This document shows positions 18,560 through 26,784 of a DNA stretch of 41,011 nt, piece after piece. The notes beneath the pieces were generated by a model that was not told the origin of the DNA, did not search any database, and worked only from the letters and a program-made list of their open reading frames with translations. The stretch lies in the NCBI RefSeq assembly GCF_000445125.1, contig NZ_ATHL01000064.1, positions 1-41,011 on the forward strand, written 5' to 3'. This DNA is from Novosphingobium lindaniclasticum LE124 (GTDB taxonomy: Bacteria > Pseudomonadota > Alphaproteobacteria > Sphingomonadales > Sphingomonadaceae). The translations under genes were made by a program, and so were the position numbers. Numbering within the stretch: the first letter of the stretch is position 1; each line of letters starts with the position of its first letter.

Positions 18560-19342
18560 TTAAATGCCCGTCCAAACCGGCCGTCGGCGTTCTGCAAAAG
18601 CGCTGAGACCTTCCTTGAAATCGGCGCTTGTGCTCCAGGCGATGTATTCGGGATATGTATCCTGTCGTTCCAACGCCGCCTCCACGTCCACTTCGGCCAG
18701 TCCGCGACGGACGATCGCCTTGGAAGCCTGAACCGCCACTGGCGAAGCTTTCAGGATATCGCTGCACCAGCGTTCGGCAGCGGCCATAAGCTCTTCATGT
18801 GGAACCACTTCGTTGGCCAGGCCGTACCGGGCGGCATCCTGTGCGCTTACATTGCGGGAACTGAGGATCATGCCCATCGCAATGTTATGCGGAAGGCGCC
18901 GGGCAAGCCGGTGCAACCCGCCAGCGAGCGCGATTGCCCCCACAAGCGGTTCGGGCAGTCCGAACTGAGCACGCTCGGACGCTATTATAACGTCGCATGC
19001 CAGCGCGATCTCAAAACCGCCGCCGAGCGCCACGCCGTTGACGGCTGCGATAAACGGTTTGTCGCAATCGAATCGGCGGGTCAGGCCGCCATATCCGGAG
19101 GCCGGGTATGTTGCGATCGGGCTATCCGCTTCAGCTGCCGCCCTGACATCGGAGCCCGCACAAAAGGCTCTGTCGCCTGCCCCCGTAATCAGGCAGATAA
19201 GCTGCTTCGGATCCTGAGCGAAAGCGTTGAATGCTTCGTCCAGCTCATAGTGCATCGCTACATTTATTGCGTTCATTGCCTCCGGACGATTGAGAGTGAC
19301 CTTCGTGACCGGGCCGTCGTTTTCGACTCTTAAGTAACGCAT
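18560..19342 (-). CDS. Enoyl-CoA hydratase/isomerase family protein
   Basis: A 260-residue crotonase with FCAGSDVR (60-67) and GVALGGGFEIALACD. Both hydratase glutamates are present (Glu111 and Glu131, in GGGFE and GLPE). The C-terminus is FAERRRPVWTGI. The ATG at 19342 is preferred because AGGAAA lies about 9 nt upstream and the fold starts there. It is separated from the main CoA operons and instead faces the nitroreductase-TonB operon across a 466-bp region holding two LacI-type operators. It may serve a different intermediate or be induced under different conditions. Confidence 0.9.
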   Translation of the reverse strand: MRYLRVENDGPVTKVTLNRPEAMNAINVAMHYELDEAFNAFAQDPKQLICLITGAGDRAFCAGSDVRAAAEADSPIATYPASGYGGLTRRFDCDKPFIAAVNGVALGGGFEIALACDVIIASERAQFGLPEPLVGAIALAGGLHRLARRLPHNIAMGMILSSRNVSAQDAARYGLANEVVPHEELMAAAERWCSDILKASPVAVQASKAIVRRGLAEVDVEAALERQDTYPEYIAWSTSADFKEGLSAFAERRRPVWTGI

Positions 19343-19628
19343 CTTTGTTAATTTCCTGTCTTTTCCGCTAAGTACCTTCGCGAATGTCCATTGCACAGAG
19401 CTCCCAATGCTTGGATCAACCGCGAACTCAGACGGCCTTGGAACGCGATGTCCCTATCGGCAGCCTCCATATGTTTTCGTCAGACAAAGCGACGAAGCGC
19501 ATTCCTTCCCGGTCCGGTGACCATACCTTTCCAGGCAGATCATTTTGTCGGATATGATATGCCGATTCCATCGCGCGGCAAGAAAAGTTTATTTCTGTAA
19601 AACAGTAGGTTACATCGACTTAGAAAAC

Positions 19629-19644
19629 TTGACAGTGCTGTCAA
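19629..19644. promoter_or_regulatory. LacI-type operator A
   Basis: TTGACAGTGCTGTCAA: perfect 7-bp arms around a TG centre. It matches three other sites in the window (19654, 31314, 33515). The last lies in front of the LacI gene itself, which makes this the likely target of the LacI protein at 32485-33480. Confidence 0.8.
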
Positions 19645-19653
19645 TCAGGCGTA

Positions 19654-19669
19654 TTGACAGCACTGTCAG
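19654..19669. promoter_or_regulatory. LacI-type operator B
   Basis: TTGACAGCACTGTCAG: six of seven arm positions match. Its centre is 25 bp from operator A. Two sites this close could bind cooperatively and cover the promoter of the nitroreductase-TonB operon. Confidence 0.75.
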
Positions 19670-19698
19670 AACGATATTGATTGGTCATTGGACAATCG

Positions 19699-19743
19699 GT
19701 GTCGAATCGCTGAGTTAAACTGGCATTCGACACATGGTGCATG
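19699..19743. repeat. 9-bp inverted repeat GTGTCGAAT / ATTCGACAC
   Basis: Exact arms at 19699-19707 and 19735-19743, between the LacI-type operators and the nitroreductase start. The core GTGTCGA recurs as an inverted pair around operator C (31284-31359), so a second regulator may bind here. Function unproven. Confidence 0.5.
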
Positions 19744-19808
19744 TTAATTGGGCCTGAGAGCACGATCATGTACGCACGTTTCAATGGCTCCGCGAGAGAG
19801 GGTGCAAG

Positions 19809-20540
19809 GTGATTGAATCCAGCGAACGAGTAGCGATGCGAGCGGCATTGGGGGAAGGACCCGATCAGTTTACAGTGCTTGCCGATCTACTCGCGCACCG
19901 ATCGAGTTGCCGGGCTTTTCTGCCAGGAGAAATACCCCGTCCGCTGATCGAAAAAATGCTCACGCTTGCGCAACTCACGCCTTCATGGGCAAACACCCAA
20001 CCTTGGCAGGTGACCGTGACGTCGGGTGCTGCTACGGAGCGGCTTCGGGAAGCGCTGCTTGCGGATTTTGATAGCCCTGAGCCTTTAAGTCCGCCTGACC
20101 TTCCGTTCCCGACCGCCTATTCTGGCGCACGTCTTGATCGCCGCCGCGAGGTAGGCTGGCAGCTCTACGAAAGTGCTGGAATCGCCAAGGGTGACCGTGC
20201 AGCTTCTGCGCTTCAAGCCCGCGAGAACGAACGTCTTTTCGGCGCGCCTCACGCGCTGTTGATCCATACAAAGCGAGAAATGGGCGCGTACGGCGCTGTC
20301 GATTGCGGCCTCTATTTGAGCAATGTATTGCTGGCAGCGGAGGCACTCGGGATCGGGATGATTGCCCAGGCTGCTCTTGCTCAACACTGCGGAGTGATCC
20401 GCGAAATGTTTGACATTCCGGATGATACTGTTTTCGTCTTTGGGGCGTCATTCGGGTTTCCAGACAAGACTGACCCCGTGAATAGTTTCCGCTCGCGGCG
20501 GTCTCCTATGACCGATAGCGTGTTTTGGGCAGACGAATAG
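19809..20540 (+). CDS. Nitroreductase-family FMN protein
   Basis: A 243-residue FMN oxidoreductase of the nitroreductase superfamily. It has HRSSCRAFLPGE (FMN phosphate contacts), TPSWANTQPW, and the late-fold segments AYGAVDCGLYLSNVLLAAEALGIGM and FVFGASFGFPD. It starts at GTG 19809, six nt behind GAGAGAGGG. It leads the operon of TonB receptor, LDI-like protein, transporter, esterases and NMO-like protein. The family reduces nitro groups, quinones or enones, or acts as a flavin dehydrogenase; none of the neighbours suggests a nitro substrate, so an enone or quinone role is more plausible. Its promoter carries two LacI-type operators. Confidence 0.88.
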   Translation: MIESSERVAMRAALGEGPDQFTVLADLLAHRSSCRAFLPGEIPRPLIEKMLTLAQLTPSWANTQPWQVTVTSGAATERLREALLADFDSPEPLSPPDLPFPTAYSGARLDRRREVGWQLYESAGIAKGDRAASALQARENERLFGAPHALLIHTKREMGAYGAVDCGLYLSNVLLAAEALGIGMIAQAALAQHCGVIREMFDIPDDTVFVFGASFGFPDKTDPVNSFRSRRSPMTDSVFWADE

Positions 20541-20687
20541 GCGAAGTAGCCGCATTCGCTAGCGGGAGCATCAGAAGCAACCCGAGCGAATATAATACAT
20601 TACGGTACAAACGGTGAGCGATGCGCGCCGCGTGGAAGTAGTGCGCATTCTTACCAAGTAAACGTCGGCAAAAGCCGAGAGACGATG

Positions 20688-20710
20688 CCAGGAACCATTG
20701 GGGTTCCTGG
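20688..20710 (+). promoter_or_regulatory. Leader hairpin upstream of the TonB receptor
   Basis: CCAGGAACC (20688-20696) and GGTTCCTGG (20702-20710) form a perfect 9-bp stem with a 5-nt loop, ending a few bases before the RBS GGGGAGGA (20715-20722). No T run follows. It may stabilise the receptor mRNA or tune its translation. The rest of 20541-20687 shows no recognisable site. Confidence 0.55.
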
Positions 20711-20729
20711 TCTAAGGGGAGGATATCTG

Positions 20730-23645
20730 ATGCGTATGCGCTCCAAGGTCGTATTCGTGTTGCTGTGCTGCACAGCAAATGCGGCTTATGCGACGGCTGC
20801 CTCTGCTCAGGCGACCGTGGATGCTGAAGAAAACGGAAAAGCAGAAGCTTCCGTTGCCGACATTATTGTCACCGGCTCGCGCCTTGTTTCCAACGGGAAC
20901 AATTCGCCGACGACGATTGCAGTCGTCACTGCCGATGAGCTTCAGGAAACGACGCCGTCGAACGTGGCTGATGCCCTCTTGAAGATGCCGCAATTTGCAG
21001 GTTCAAGCAGCCAGTCTGCCACGACTAACGCTGGTGGCGCGACTTCCTTCTCGGCTAGCTCCTTCCTAAACCTCCGTTCGATCGGTCCGGTACGCAACCT
21101 TGTGCTGTTCGATGGAAATCGGCTGGCGCCTTCCGGCGTAAATGGTGCGGTTGACATCTATACGATCCCGCAAATGTTGCTTCAGCGCATCGACGTCGTG
21201 ACGGGTGGCGTTTCCGCCGTCTACGGATCGGATGCGGTGTCCGGCGTGGTCAATTTTGTGGTCGACAAGAAGTTCAACGGCATCAAGGGACTTGCGCAAT
21301 CCGGTGTCAGTCAACGTGGTGACGGCGCGTCGCAGCGGCTCGGCCTTGCCGTTGGCACTCCCTTCGCACAGGGCCGCGGGCACATTGAAGGAAGTTTCGA
21401 ATACTTTAAGAGCGATGGGATCGACAGCAACAAATCCCGTCGTAACGGCGCTGCACGCTATACCGCAACTCCAACGGGCGGGACGGCAGCCAATCCCATC
21501 TACACGCTGACTTCCGATTCCAGGCTTCCCGCGACCTATACCTTTGGTGGTCGGATCACGACGGCATTCGACGCTTCAGGGCAACCGGTCACTGGAGCTG
21601 CTGCGGCAGCGTTCAACGATACCAATTTTTCGACCGATGGCGTGCTGACGAAGTTCGTGCATGGCGTCCCGGGCGGCGGTGTGGAAAGCGGCGGCGAAGG
21701 CGGCTACTATGAGAGTTCGCTCACCGCGTCTCTGGAGACCAAGCAAGGTTTCTTGCGAGCCGATTATGAACTGACAGACGCCATCAATGTGCATGCGCAA
21801 GGTTCTTACACTGACGTCAACAGCGTCGGCGTCTACATCCAACCCATCGTCGGGGGGGCTGGTGGTCTTGCAGCAAGAATTTCGTCCAGCAATGCATTCC
21901 TGTCGCCTGAGTTGCAGCAGCAAATGATCGCTGCGGGCATCTCGACGTTTGCGTTTCGCAAGTTCCAGATGAATGTCCCGCGTGTCGTACAGGACACGTC
22001 GACCCGCAGCATATTCGGTAATGCCGGGCTGGACGGCAAGCTGGGCAAAAACTTCAACTGGTCGATCGACTACGCGCATAATGAAGTGCGTCGTACCGAC
22101 ATCATTCGAGGAAATGGTAGCACGGGGCGTCTCTTCGCCGCTCTGGATGCGGTTGCTGCACCAGCCAGCTATACGGGAACGGATTACCTTCTCAACTCGT
22201 CGGGCCAGCGTGTAGTCTGTAACGTGACGTTGACGAACCCGGGTTTGTATCCGGGATGCCTTCCGCTGAATGTCTTCGGGCCGACAGCGGAGAACCAGGC
22301 TGCTTCGGCGTGGACGCGGGGCGACACGACGAACGTGACGACGCAGAAGCTCGATACAATTACAGCCACGCTGAAGGGCGCGGTATTCGCGCTGCCTGCG
22401 GGTGACGTGCAAGTCGCGATCAACGGCGAGTACCGCGCGCTGTCATTGCGAGGTGTTAGCGACAATCAACCAACGTCACTCACGGACTGCACCGGTTTGC
22501 GATTCAGCTGCAACCCTGCAGCGCCTGTGGCGCAATATCGTCAGAATGTCTTCGCCAATACGGCGGGCAAAGTTAACGTGAAGGAAATTGGCGGCGAAAT
22601 TCTCATCCCCGTGTTCGCCAATGCGCCTTTTGCCAAGTCTCTCGATCTGAACGGTGCAGTCCGATATACCAAATATTCCACCAGCGGTGGGGTCTGGACA
22701 TGGAAAGCCGGGATCGACTGGCACGTCGATGACGCCCTGAGCTTCCGCGCAACCCGTTCCCGGGACATTCGCGCACCAACCGTGACTGAGCTTTTCGGCG
22801 CTCAGCAGGTTGCGCGGACCGGATACAATGATCTTCGCACAGGTATCAACGACACCACCACCGTAATAAGCAGCGGCAACGCAAACCTTGCCCCTGAGAA
22901 GGCGGACACTTATACGATCGGCGGTGTCTACAAGCCTAGCTGGCTGCCCGGTTTCAGTGTCGCCGTGGACTATTTCAACATCAAGATCACGGAAGCGATC
23001 TCGCTCATCGATGGCACTTCGGCCACCGTGCAGCAGCAATGCATCAACAGCAATTTCACTTCGACGGTTTGCTCTCTTTACGAACGCACATCGCCAACGG
23101 CCTATCCCACGCGCGTATTCCAGAGCTATCTGAATGCCGCAAATAGCAAAACCCACGGCGTGGATGTCGATCTCATCTATGGAGTGAGTTTCCTCGGCGG
23201 CGACTGGAACTTCAGGGCTCTCGGCAGTTATCAGCCTAAGTTCACGACGGTTCTCTTTCCCAACGATCCGCTTCTTAACGCAGCGGGCGTGGACGGACTT
23301 CCGAAATACCGCGTGACCGGTTTTGCCAGTTATGCCCGAGGACCGGTCACTGTAGCGACCCAGACGACGTGGCATAGTGCGACAAAGCATACTGCCCTTC
23401 CGAACGTTACTTTCGCCTACCCGGATAGCCCGGCCAAAGCTTTCACTGACCTGACGTTGACGTTTGATGTTCCAGAATGGAAGAAGATCAACACGCAATT
23501 CTTCATCAACGTGAAGAACGTGTTCGATACAAGGCCAGGTATTTTCGCTGCTCCGGCTGCCACGCCCGGCTTTGGGCCGATCACGACGAACGGTGAGGAC
23601 CCTATCGGCCGCTACTTCACTATCGGCGTGCGCGCACGACTGTGA
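20730..23645 (+). CDS. TonB-dependent outer-membrane receptor
   Basis: A 971-residue receptor. It has a signal peptide of about 26 residues (charged MRMRSK, hydrophobic core, ASAQA). The plug domain follows, with IIVTGSR near the mature N-terminus, LRSIGPVRNLVLFDGNR, and VTGGVSAVYGSDAVSGVVNF. The long beta-barrel ends in RYFTIGVRARL. It uses TonB energy to bring a substrate across the outer membrane. In sphingomonads such receptors often sit next to the genes that degrade their ligand. The length and absence of an FecA-type signalling domain fit a nutrient importer rather than a signalling receptor. The ATG at 20730 follows GGGGAGGA; an upstream in-frame ATG at 20685 lies before that RBS. The ligand is unknown, probably the bulky glycoside/ester processed downstream. 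Confidence 0.95.
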   Translation: MRMRSKVVFVLLCCTANAAYATAASAQATVDAEENGKAEASVADIIVTGSRLVSNGNNSPTTIAVVTADELQETTPSNVADALLKMPQFAGSSSQSATTNAGGATSFSASSFLNLRSIGPVRNLVLFDGNRLAPSGVNGAVDIYTIPQMLLQRIDVVTGGVSAVYGSDAVSGVVNFVVDKKFNGIKGLAQSGVSQRGDGASQRLGLAVGTPFAQGRGHIEGSFEYFKSDGIDSNKSRRNGAARYTATPTGGTAANPIYTLTSDSRLPATYTFGGRITTAFDASGQPVTGAAAAAFNDTNFSTDGVLTKFVHGVPGGGVESGGEGGYYESSLTASLETKQGFLRADYELTDAINVHAQGSYTDVNSVGVYIQPIVGGAGGLAARISSSNAFLSPELQQQMIAAGISTFAFRKFQMNVPRVVQDTSTRSIFGNAGLDGKLGKNFNWSIDYAHNEVRRTDIIRGNGSTGRLFAALDAVAAPASYTGTDYLLNSSGQRVVCNVTLTNPGLYPGCLPLNVFGPTAENQAASAWTRGDTTNVTTQKLDTITATLKGAVFALPAGDVQVAINGEYRALSLRGVSDNQPTSLTDCTGLRFSCNPAAPVAQYRQNVFANTAGKVNVKEIGGEILIPVFANAPFAKSLDLNGAVRYTKYSTSGGVWTWKAGIDWHVDDALSFRATRSRDIRAPTVTELFGAQQVARTGYNDLRTGINDTTTVISSGNANLAPEKADTYTIGGVYKPSWLPGFSVAVDYFNIKITEAISLIDGTSATVQQQCINSNFTSTVCSLYERTSPTAYPTRVFQSYLNAANSKTHGVDVDLIYGVSFLGGDWNFRALGSYQPKFTTVLFPNDPLLNAAGVDGLPKYRVTGFASYARGPVTVATQTTWHSATKHTALPNVTFAYPDSPAKAFTDLTLTFDVPEWKKINTQFFINVKNVFDTRPGIFAAPAATPGFGPITTNGEDPIGRYFTIGVRARL

Positions 23646-23666
23646 TGACCTGAACCGTCTACCTTA

Positions 23667-23693
23667 CGGCGGGAGAGAAAACCTCTCCCGCCG
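23667..23693 (+). terminator. Hairpin between TonB receptor and LDI-like gene
   Basis: CGGCGGGAGAG (23667-23677) and CTCTCCCGCCG (23683-23693) form an 11-bp GC-rich stem with a 5-nt loop, 21 nt after the receptor stop. There is no T run, so it is better read as a partial terminator or 3' stabiliser that would make receptor mRNA more abundant than the downstream genes. Confidence 0.6.
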
Positions 23694-23732
23694 CCTCCGG
23701 GTAGGTCGAAAACAGGTATCGGGAGAGCAGAA

Positions 23733-25424
23733 ATGTCATTTACCATTGACCGCCGTAGCTTCCTTGGCGCGGCCGCATCCGTCATTCCGACAAGCAGAGC
23801 GCTCGCTGCCACTTCGACCCTCGATGTTCGGAACTACGATGCACTGACTGACGAGCAACTGGGCGCGTCCAACCATGTCGTGCGGATCGCCACGCAACCC
23901 GAGGGCGAATGGTACGGGATGGGCATATCCTCCTATCAGGGAGGGGATGAGGGGTATCGCTGGCAGATCGGCTGGTGGCTGCAGCCGCTGGCAATCACCC
24001 AATACCGGCTTCCCGCTTACCGCGAACTCTACAAGCGCAGTTTCGAGGGCTTCCTCGCGAAGATGGCGCACCGCGACAGCTGGTCCTATTGGGAAGCGGA
24101 ATCGATGGGTGTCGCAACGCGCGATACGCTGGGCGTACCGGGTCGGGACAAGCCCACCGCCGATCCCATCGCCCGGGATAACATCAATTATAGCGCCAAC
24201 ACCATGAACCTGATGGCTATGCATCAGATGCTTTATCGCGATGGAAAGTATCTGCAGCCAAACTCTTTCGCTCTCAAGCACTGGACGAAGGATGGTCTGG
24301 AAGTATTCGGCTATGACTTGCCGAAGATAGCGCAGGTTCTTTACGACGGATTTGCGGAGACACAGTGGCGTGGTGTCGCTTGCGAGGTCAACGGCGTTTA
24401 CCCCGCATATTGCAACCAGCTGGCTCTCGTGGCTTTCAAGCAGTATGATCAGCTTCTGTCCGGTGACATGGGTGCGCGGCTGATCGCCAACCATGTTCGC
24501 GCCTGGCAGGAGCACAGCGACCTCTATCGTGTGGGAACTCATGTACCGGGCGGGCGTGAGCCCTTCATTCCGCGCGCATACTATGTGAAGCAGGGCGCCA
24601 TGGTTGCCATGGGCGACACGATGATGAGCAGTGCAGCCTATGTGAACGCATGGAACGCGGCATGGGTCGAAGAGAATTACCCCTACTGGAAGAAGCGCTT
24701 CACAGTCACTGACGGCGTAATGAGTGTGAAGCTTGAACCGGAGGTGCGTGGCGGGCACCTGCATCACAACCCCTATAGTCCCGCCGCGAACCAGGCGGAC
24801 AACTGGCAGTCGCCCGGCACGCCGGAGAAGGGCGAGACGCCGCCGTTCTACTTCTATGCGGCCATTTCGGCTGCGGAAATGGGGGATGGCGAATTGCTTG
24901 GCAACATCCGCGGGCATGCCGCGAAGTTCAACAATCAGGCGACGTGGAAAGGCAGCGAGTTTTTCTACGACCGAAACGAGCGCACTGGGCCGGCGCGGAT
25001 GTCACGGGGCGGGGCCGTACTCATGACGGCGGCCCATCTGGTGGAGAAGGACAGCTTCCGCAAGCTCTACAACCTCCCCTTGACGGAGGCTGACGTCCAC
25101 ACACCACAGATCGAAGGGGTGGATTGGCCGAATATCCTGGTGCGGCGCGCCGTGTTCGACAAGCAGAGGCAGGCATTGGTCGTGACCCTTCTCAGCGCCG
25201 CGTCCTTGCGGGATTCCAAAGCCGCGGCCGTGGACACCCGCTTTGCCATCGCCAATCTCGATCCCCGCAAGACATATGCGATCTCGTGCGACGGGGCAGC
25301 CATCGGCCGTGTTCGCGGCAACACCGTGCTCGACGGCGCGGACCGCCTGCAATTCGCCGATGGAAAGCTGATCGTCGGTACCCGGCTTGGAACGGACCGA
25401 TCATTCATCGCTCAGGCGGTCTGA
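23733..25424 (+). CDS. Linalool dehydratase/isomerase-like protein, Tat-exported
   Basis: 563 residues with a clear twin-arginine signal (DRRSFLG, residues 6-12), hence probably periplasmic, as is the characterised linalool dehydratase/isomerase (LDI) of Castellaniella. Blocks shared with my memory of LDI, in order: W-x-YWE (117-121), DPIARDNINY (144-153, LDI has DPIEKENIMY), NLM (159-161), GVACE with Cys217, and CN with Cys227. In LDI two cysteines in the corresponding CE...CN block line the active site. The LDI histidine after that tyrosine (YKGHLNLM) is replaced: here YSANTMNLM, with Asn156. The protein is also some 165 residues longer, with an added C-terminal beta-rich region. It may thus perform a different lyase or isomerase reaction on a hydroxylated substrate. 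Family call moderately sure; function unknown. Confidence 0.68.
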   Translation: MSFTIDRRSFLGAAASVIPTSRALAATSTLDVRNYDALTDEQLGASNHVVRIATQPEGEWYGMGISSYQGGDEGYRWQIGWWLQPLAITQYRLPAYRELYKRSFEGFLAKMAHRDSWSYWEAESMGVATRDTLGVPGRDKPTADPIARDNINYSANTMNLMAMHQMLYRDGKYLQPNSFALKHWTKDGLEVFGYDLPKIAQVLYDGFAETQWRGVACEVNGVYPAYCNQLALVAFKQYDQLLSGDMGARLIANHVRAWQEHSDLYRVGTHVPGGREPFIPRAYYVKQGAMVAMGDTMMSSAAYVNAWNAAWVEENYPYWKKRFTVTDGVMSVKLEPEVRGGHLHHNPYSPAANQADNWQSPGTPEKGETPPFYFYAAISAAEMGDGELLGNIRGHAAKFNNQATWKGSEFFYDRNERTGPARMSRGGAVLMTAAHLVEKDSFRKLYNLPLTEADVHTPQIEGVDWPNILVRRAVFDKQRQALVVTLLSAASLRDSKAAAVDTRFAIANLDPRKTYAISCDGAAIGRVRGNTVLDGADRLQFADGKLIVGTRLGTDRSFIAQAV

Positions 25425-25439
25425 GGCGGAAAGGACACC

Positions 25440-26729
25440 GTGAACTTGGATTCCACTCGCTCCAGTCCCGCCAAGGGCTATTTTGTCGCCGCCGTCCTGG
25501 CGGGCGCTTACGGGCTCAATTTTCTGGATCGCCAACTGCTGTCGATCCTTGCCGAGCCGGTGAAGGCCGATCTCGGGCTGACCGATACACAGCTTGGCCT
25601 CCTTTCGGGCTTCGCCTTTGCGATCGTGTACACACTTTTCGGCATACCGGTCGCGTGGATGGCGGACCGGGGCAATCGTGTCCGGATCGTCGTGGCGGCA
25701 TGCGGATTGTGGAGCCTGTTCACCAGCGTATGCGGGCTGGCCCAGAACTTTACGCATCTGGCCCTGGCCCGGATTGGGGTCGGTATTGGCGAGGCAGGCG
25801 GGTCGCCCCCGTCATACTCTATCATTGCCGACTACTTCCCTCCCGAACGCCGCGCCGGCGCTCTGGCGATCTATTCCCTGGGCGTGCCGATCGGTACCAC
25901 GGCGGGCGCCGCGCTGGGGGGCTGGATTGCTGCGGAGCACGGCTGGCGCTGGGCGTTCATGGCTGTCGGAGCCTTAGGCGTCGTCTACTCGGGCTTCATC
26001 CTTCTTGTCGTACGCGAACCCAAACGGGGCGGAAACGACAAGGCATCCGTCAAGTCGGCCTCCTTTGCCGACACTGCCAAGCTCTTTATTCGCGAACCGA
26101 AACTGACCCTGACGGCGGTTGCCGCCTCGTTCTCCAGTTTGATCGGCTACGCCATGCTCAGTTGGACTCCGGCGCTGTTGATGCGGGTCAAGGGCATGAC
26201 GCTTGGCGAACTGGCCAGCTATTATAGCGTCGCCTCGGGCGTCACGGCTGCCATAGGAACTGTGCTCAGCGGCTACCTTGTCGATCGGCTGGGCCAGCGC
26301 GACAAGCGCATGTACGGCTTTATCCCGGCGATCGCATTCCTCGTCGCCGCGCCGTTCTATGCCGCAGGTATATATGCGCAGTCCTGGCAGATGACCTTGC
26401 TGTTCATGACCGTGCCGTTCGCGCTCTATGCATCCTATCTGCCCCCGGCGCTGGCAATCGTGCAGAATACGGTTGCACCGTCGCAACGTAGCACTGCATC
26501 GGCGATCCTTCTCTTCATCCTGGGCATATTCGCACTGGGCGGTGGGCCGCTTCTCATCGGCTCGATCAGCGACGCGCTGCTGCGGCAAGGGCATGCATTT
26601 CCGCTCCAGTTCGCGATGTATGCGCTCTTTCCGATCTTCTTTCTCGCCTCGCTGGGACATGCCGCCGTAGCGAGGGCGATGGCCGGGTCGGAGAATGCGG
26701 AACCGGGGCGGGCAATTTCTGCGGGATGA
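25440..26729 (+). CDS. MFS transporter (spinster-like)
   Basis: 429 residues with about 12 membrane helices and the MFS loop 2-3 motif (GIPVAWMADRGNRVRIV). LNFLDRQLLSILAEPVKADLGLTDTQLGLLSG and ARIGVGIGEAGGSPPSYSIIADYFPPERR are typical of the spinster-like MFS proteins abundant in sphingomonad catabolic clusters. The start is GTG 25440 behind GGAAAGGACACC, only 15 nt after the LDI-like gene, so they are co-transcribed. It probably imports the periplasmic product of the LDI-like protein or the esterases. Confidence 0.9.
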   Translation: MNLDSTRSSPAKGYFVAAVLAGAYGLNFLDRQLLSILAEPVKADLGLTDTQLGLLSGFAFAIVYTLFGIPVAWMADRGNRVRIVVAACGLWSLFTSVCGLAQNFTHLALARIGVGIGEAGGSPPSYSIIADYFPPERRAGALAIYSLGVPIGTTAGAALGGWIAAEHGWRWAFMAVGALGVVYSGFILLVVREPKRGGNDKASVKSASFADTAKLFIREPKLTLTAVAASFSSLIGYAMLSWTPALLMRVKGMTLGELASYYSVASGVTAAIGTVLSGYLVDRLGQRDKRMYGFIPAIAFLVAAPFYAAGIYAQSWQMTLLFMTVPFALYASYLPPALAIVQNTVAPSQRSTASAILLFILGIFALGGGPLLIGSISDALLRQGHAFPLQFAMYALFPIFFLASLGHAAVARAMAGSENAEPGRAISAG

Positions 26730-26784
26730 CTGAGGAATATCATTGCAGGGCCGCTTTCATTCGGACTCAAACGTGGAGAGACTG

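Larger units (their letters stand above)
19343..19808. promoter_or_regulatory. 466-bp divergent regulatory region
   Basis: No gene is seen here. The region separates the minus-strand crotonase from the plus-strand nitroreductase operon. It contains two operator palindromes 25 bp apart (19629-19644 and 19654-19669), a 9-bp inverted repeat (19699-19743) and the nitroreductase RBS GAGAGAGGG (19794-19802). Both operators include TTGACA, the sigma-70 -35 consensus, so repressor binding would mask a promoter. The part from 19343 to 19600 shows nothing beyond small imperfect hairpins. Confidence 0.75.
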
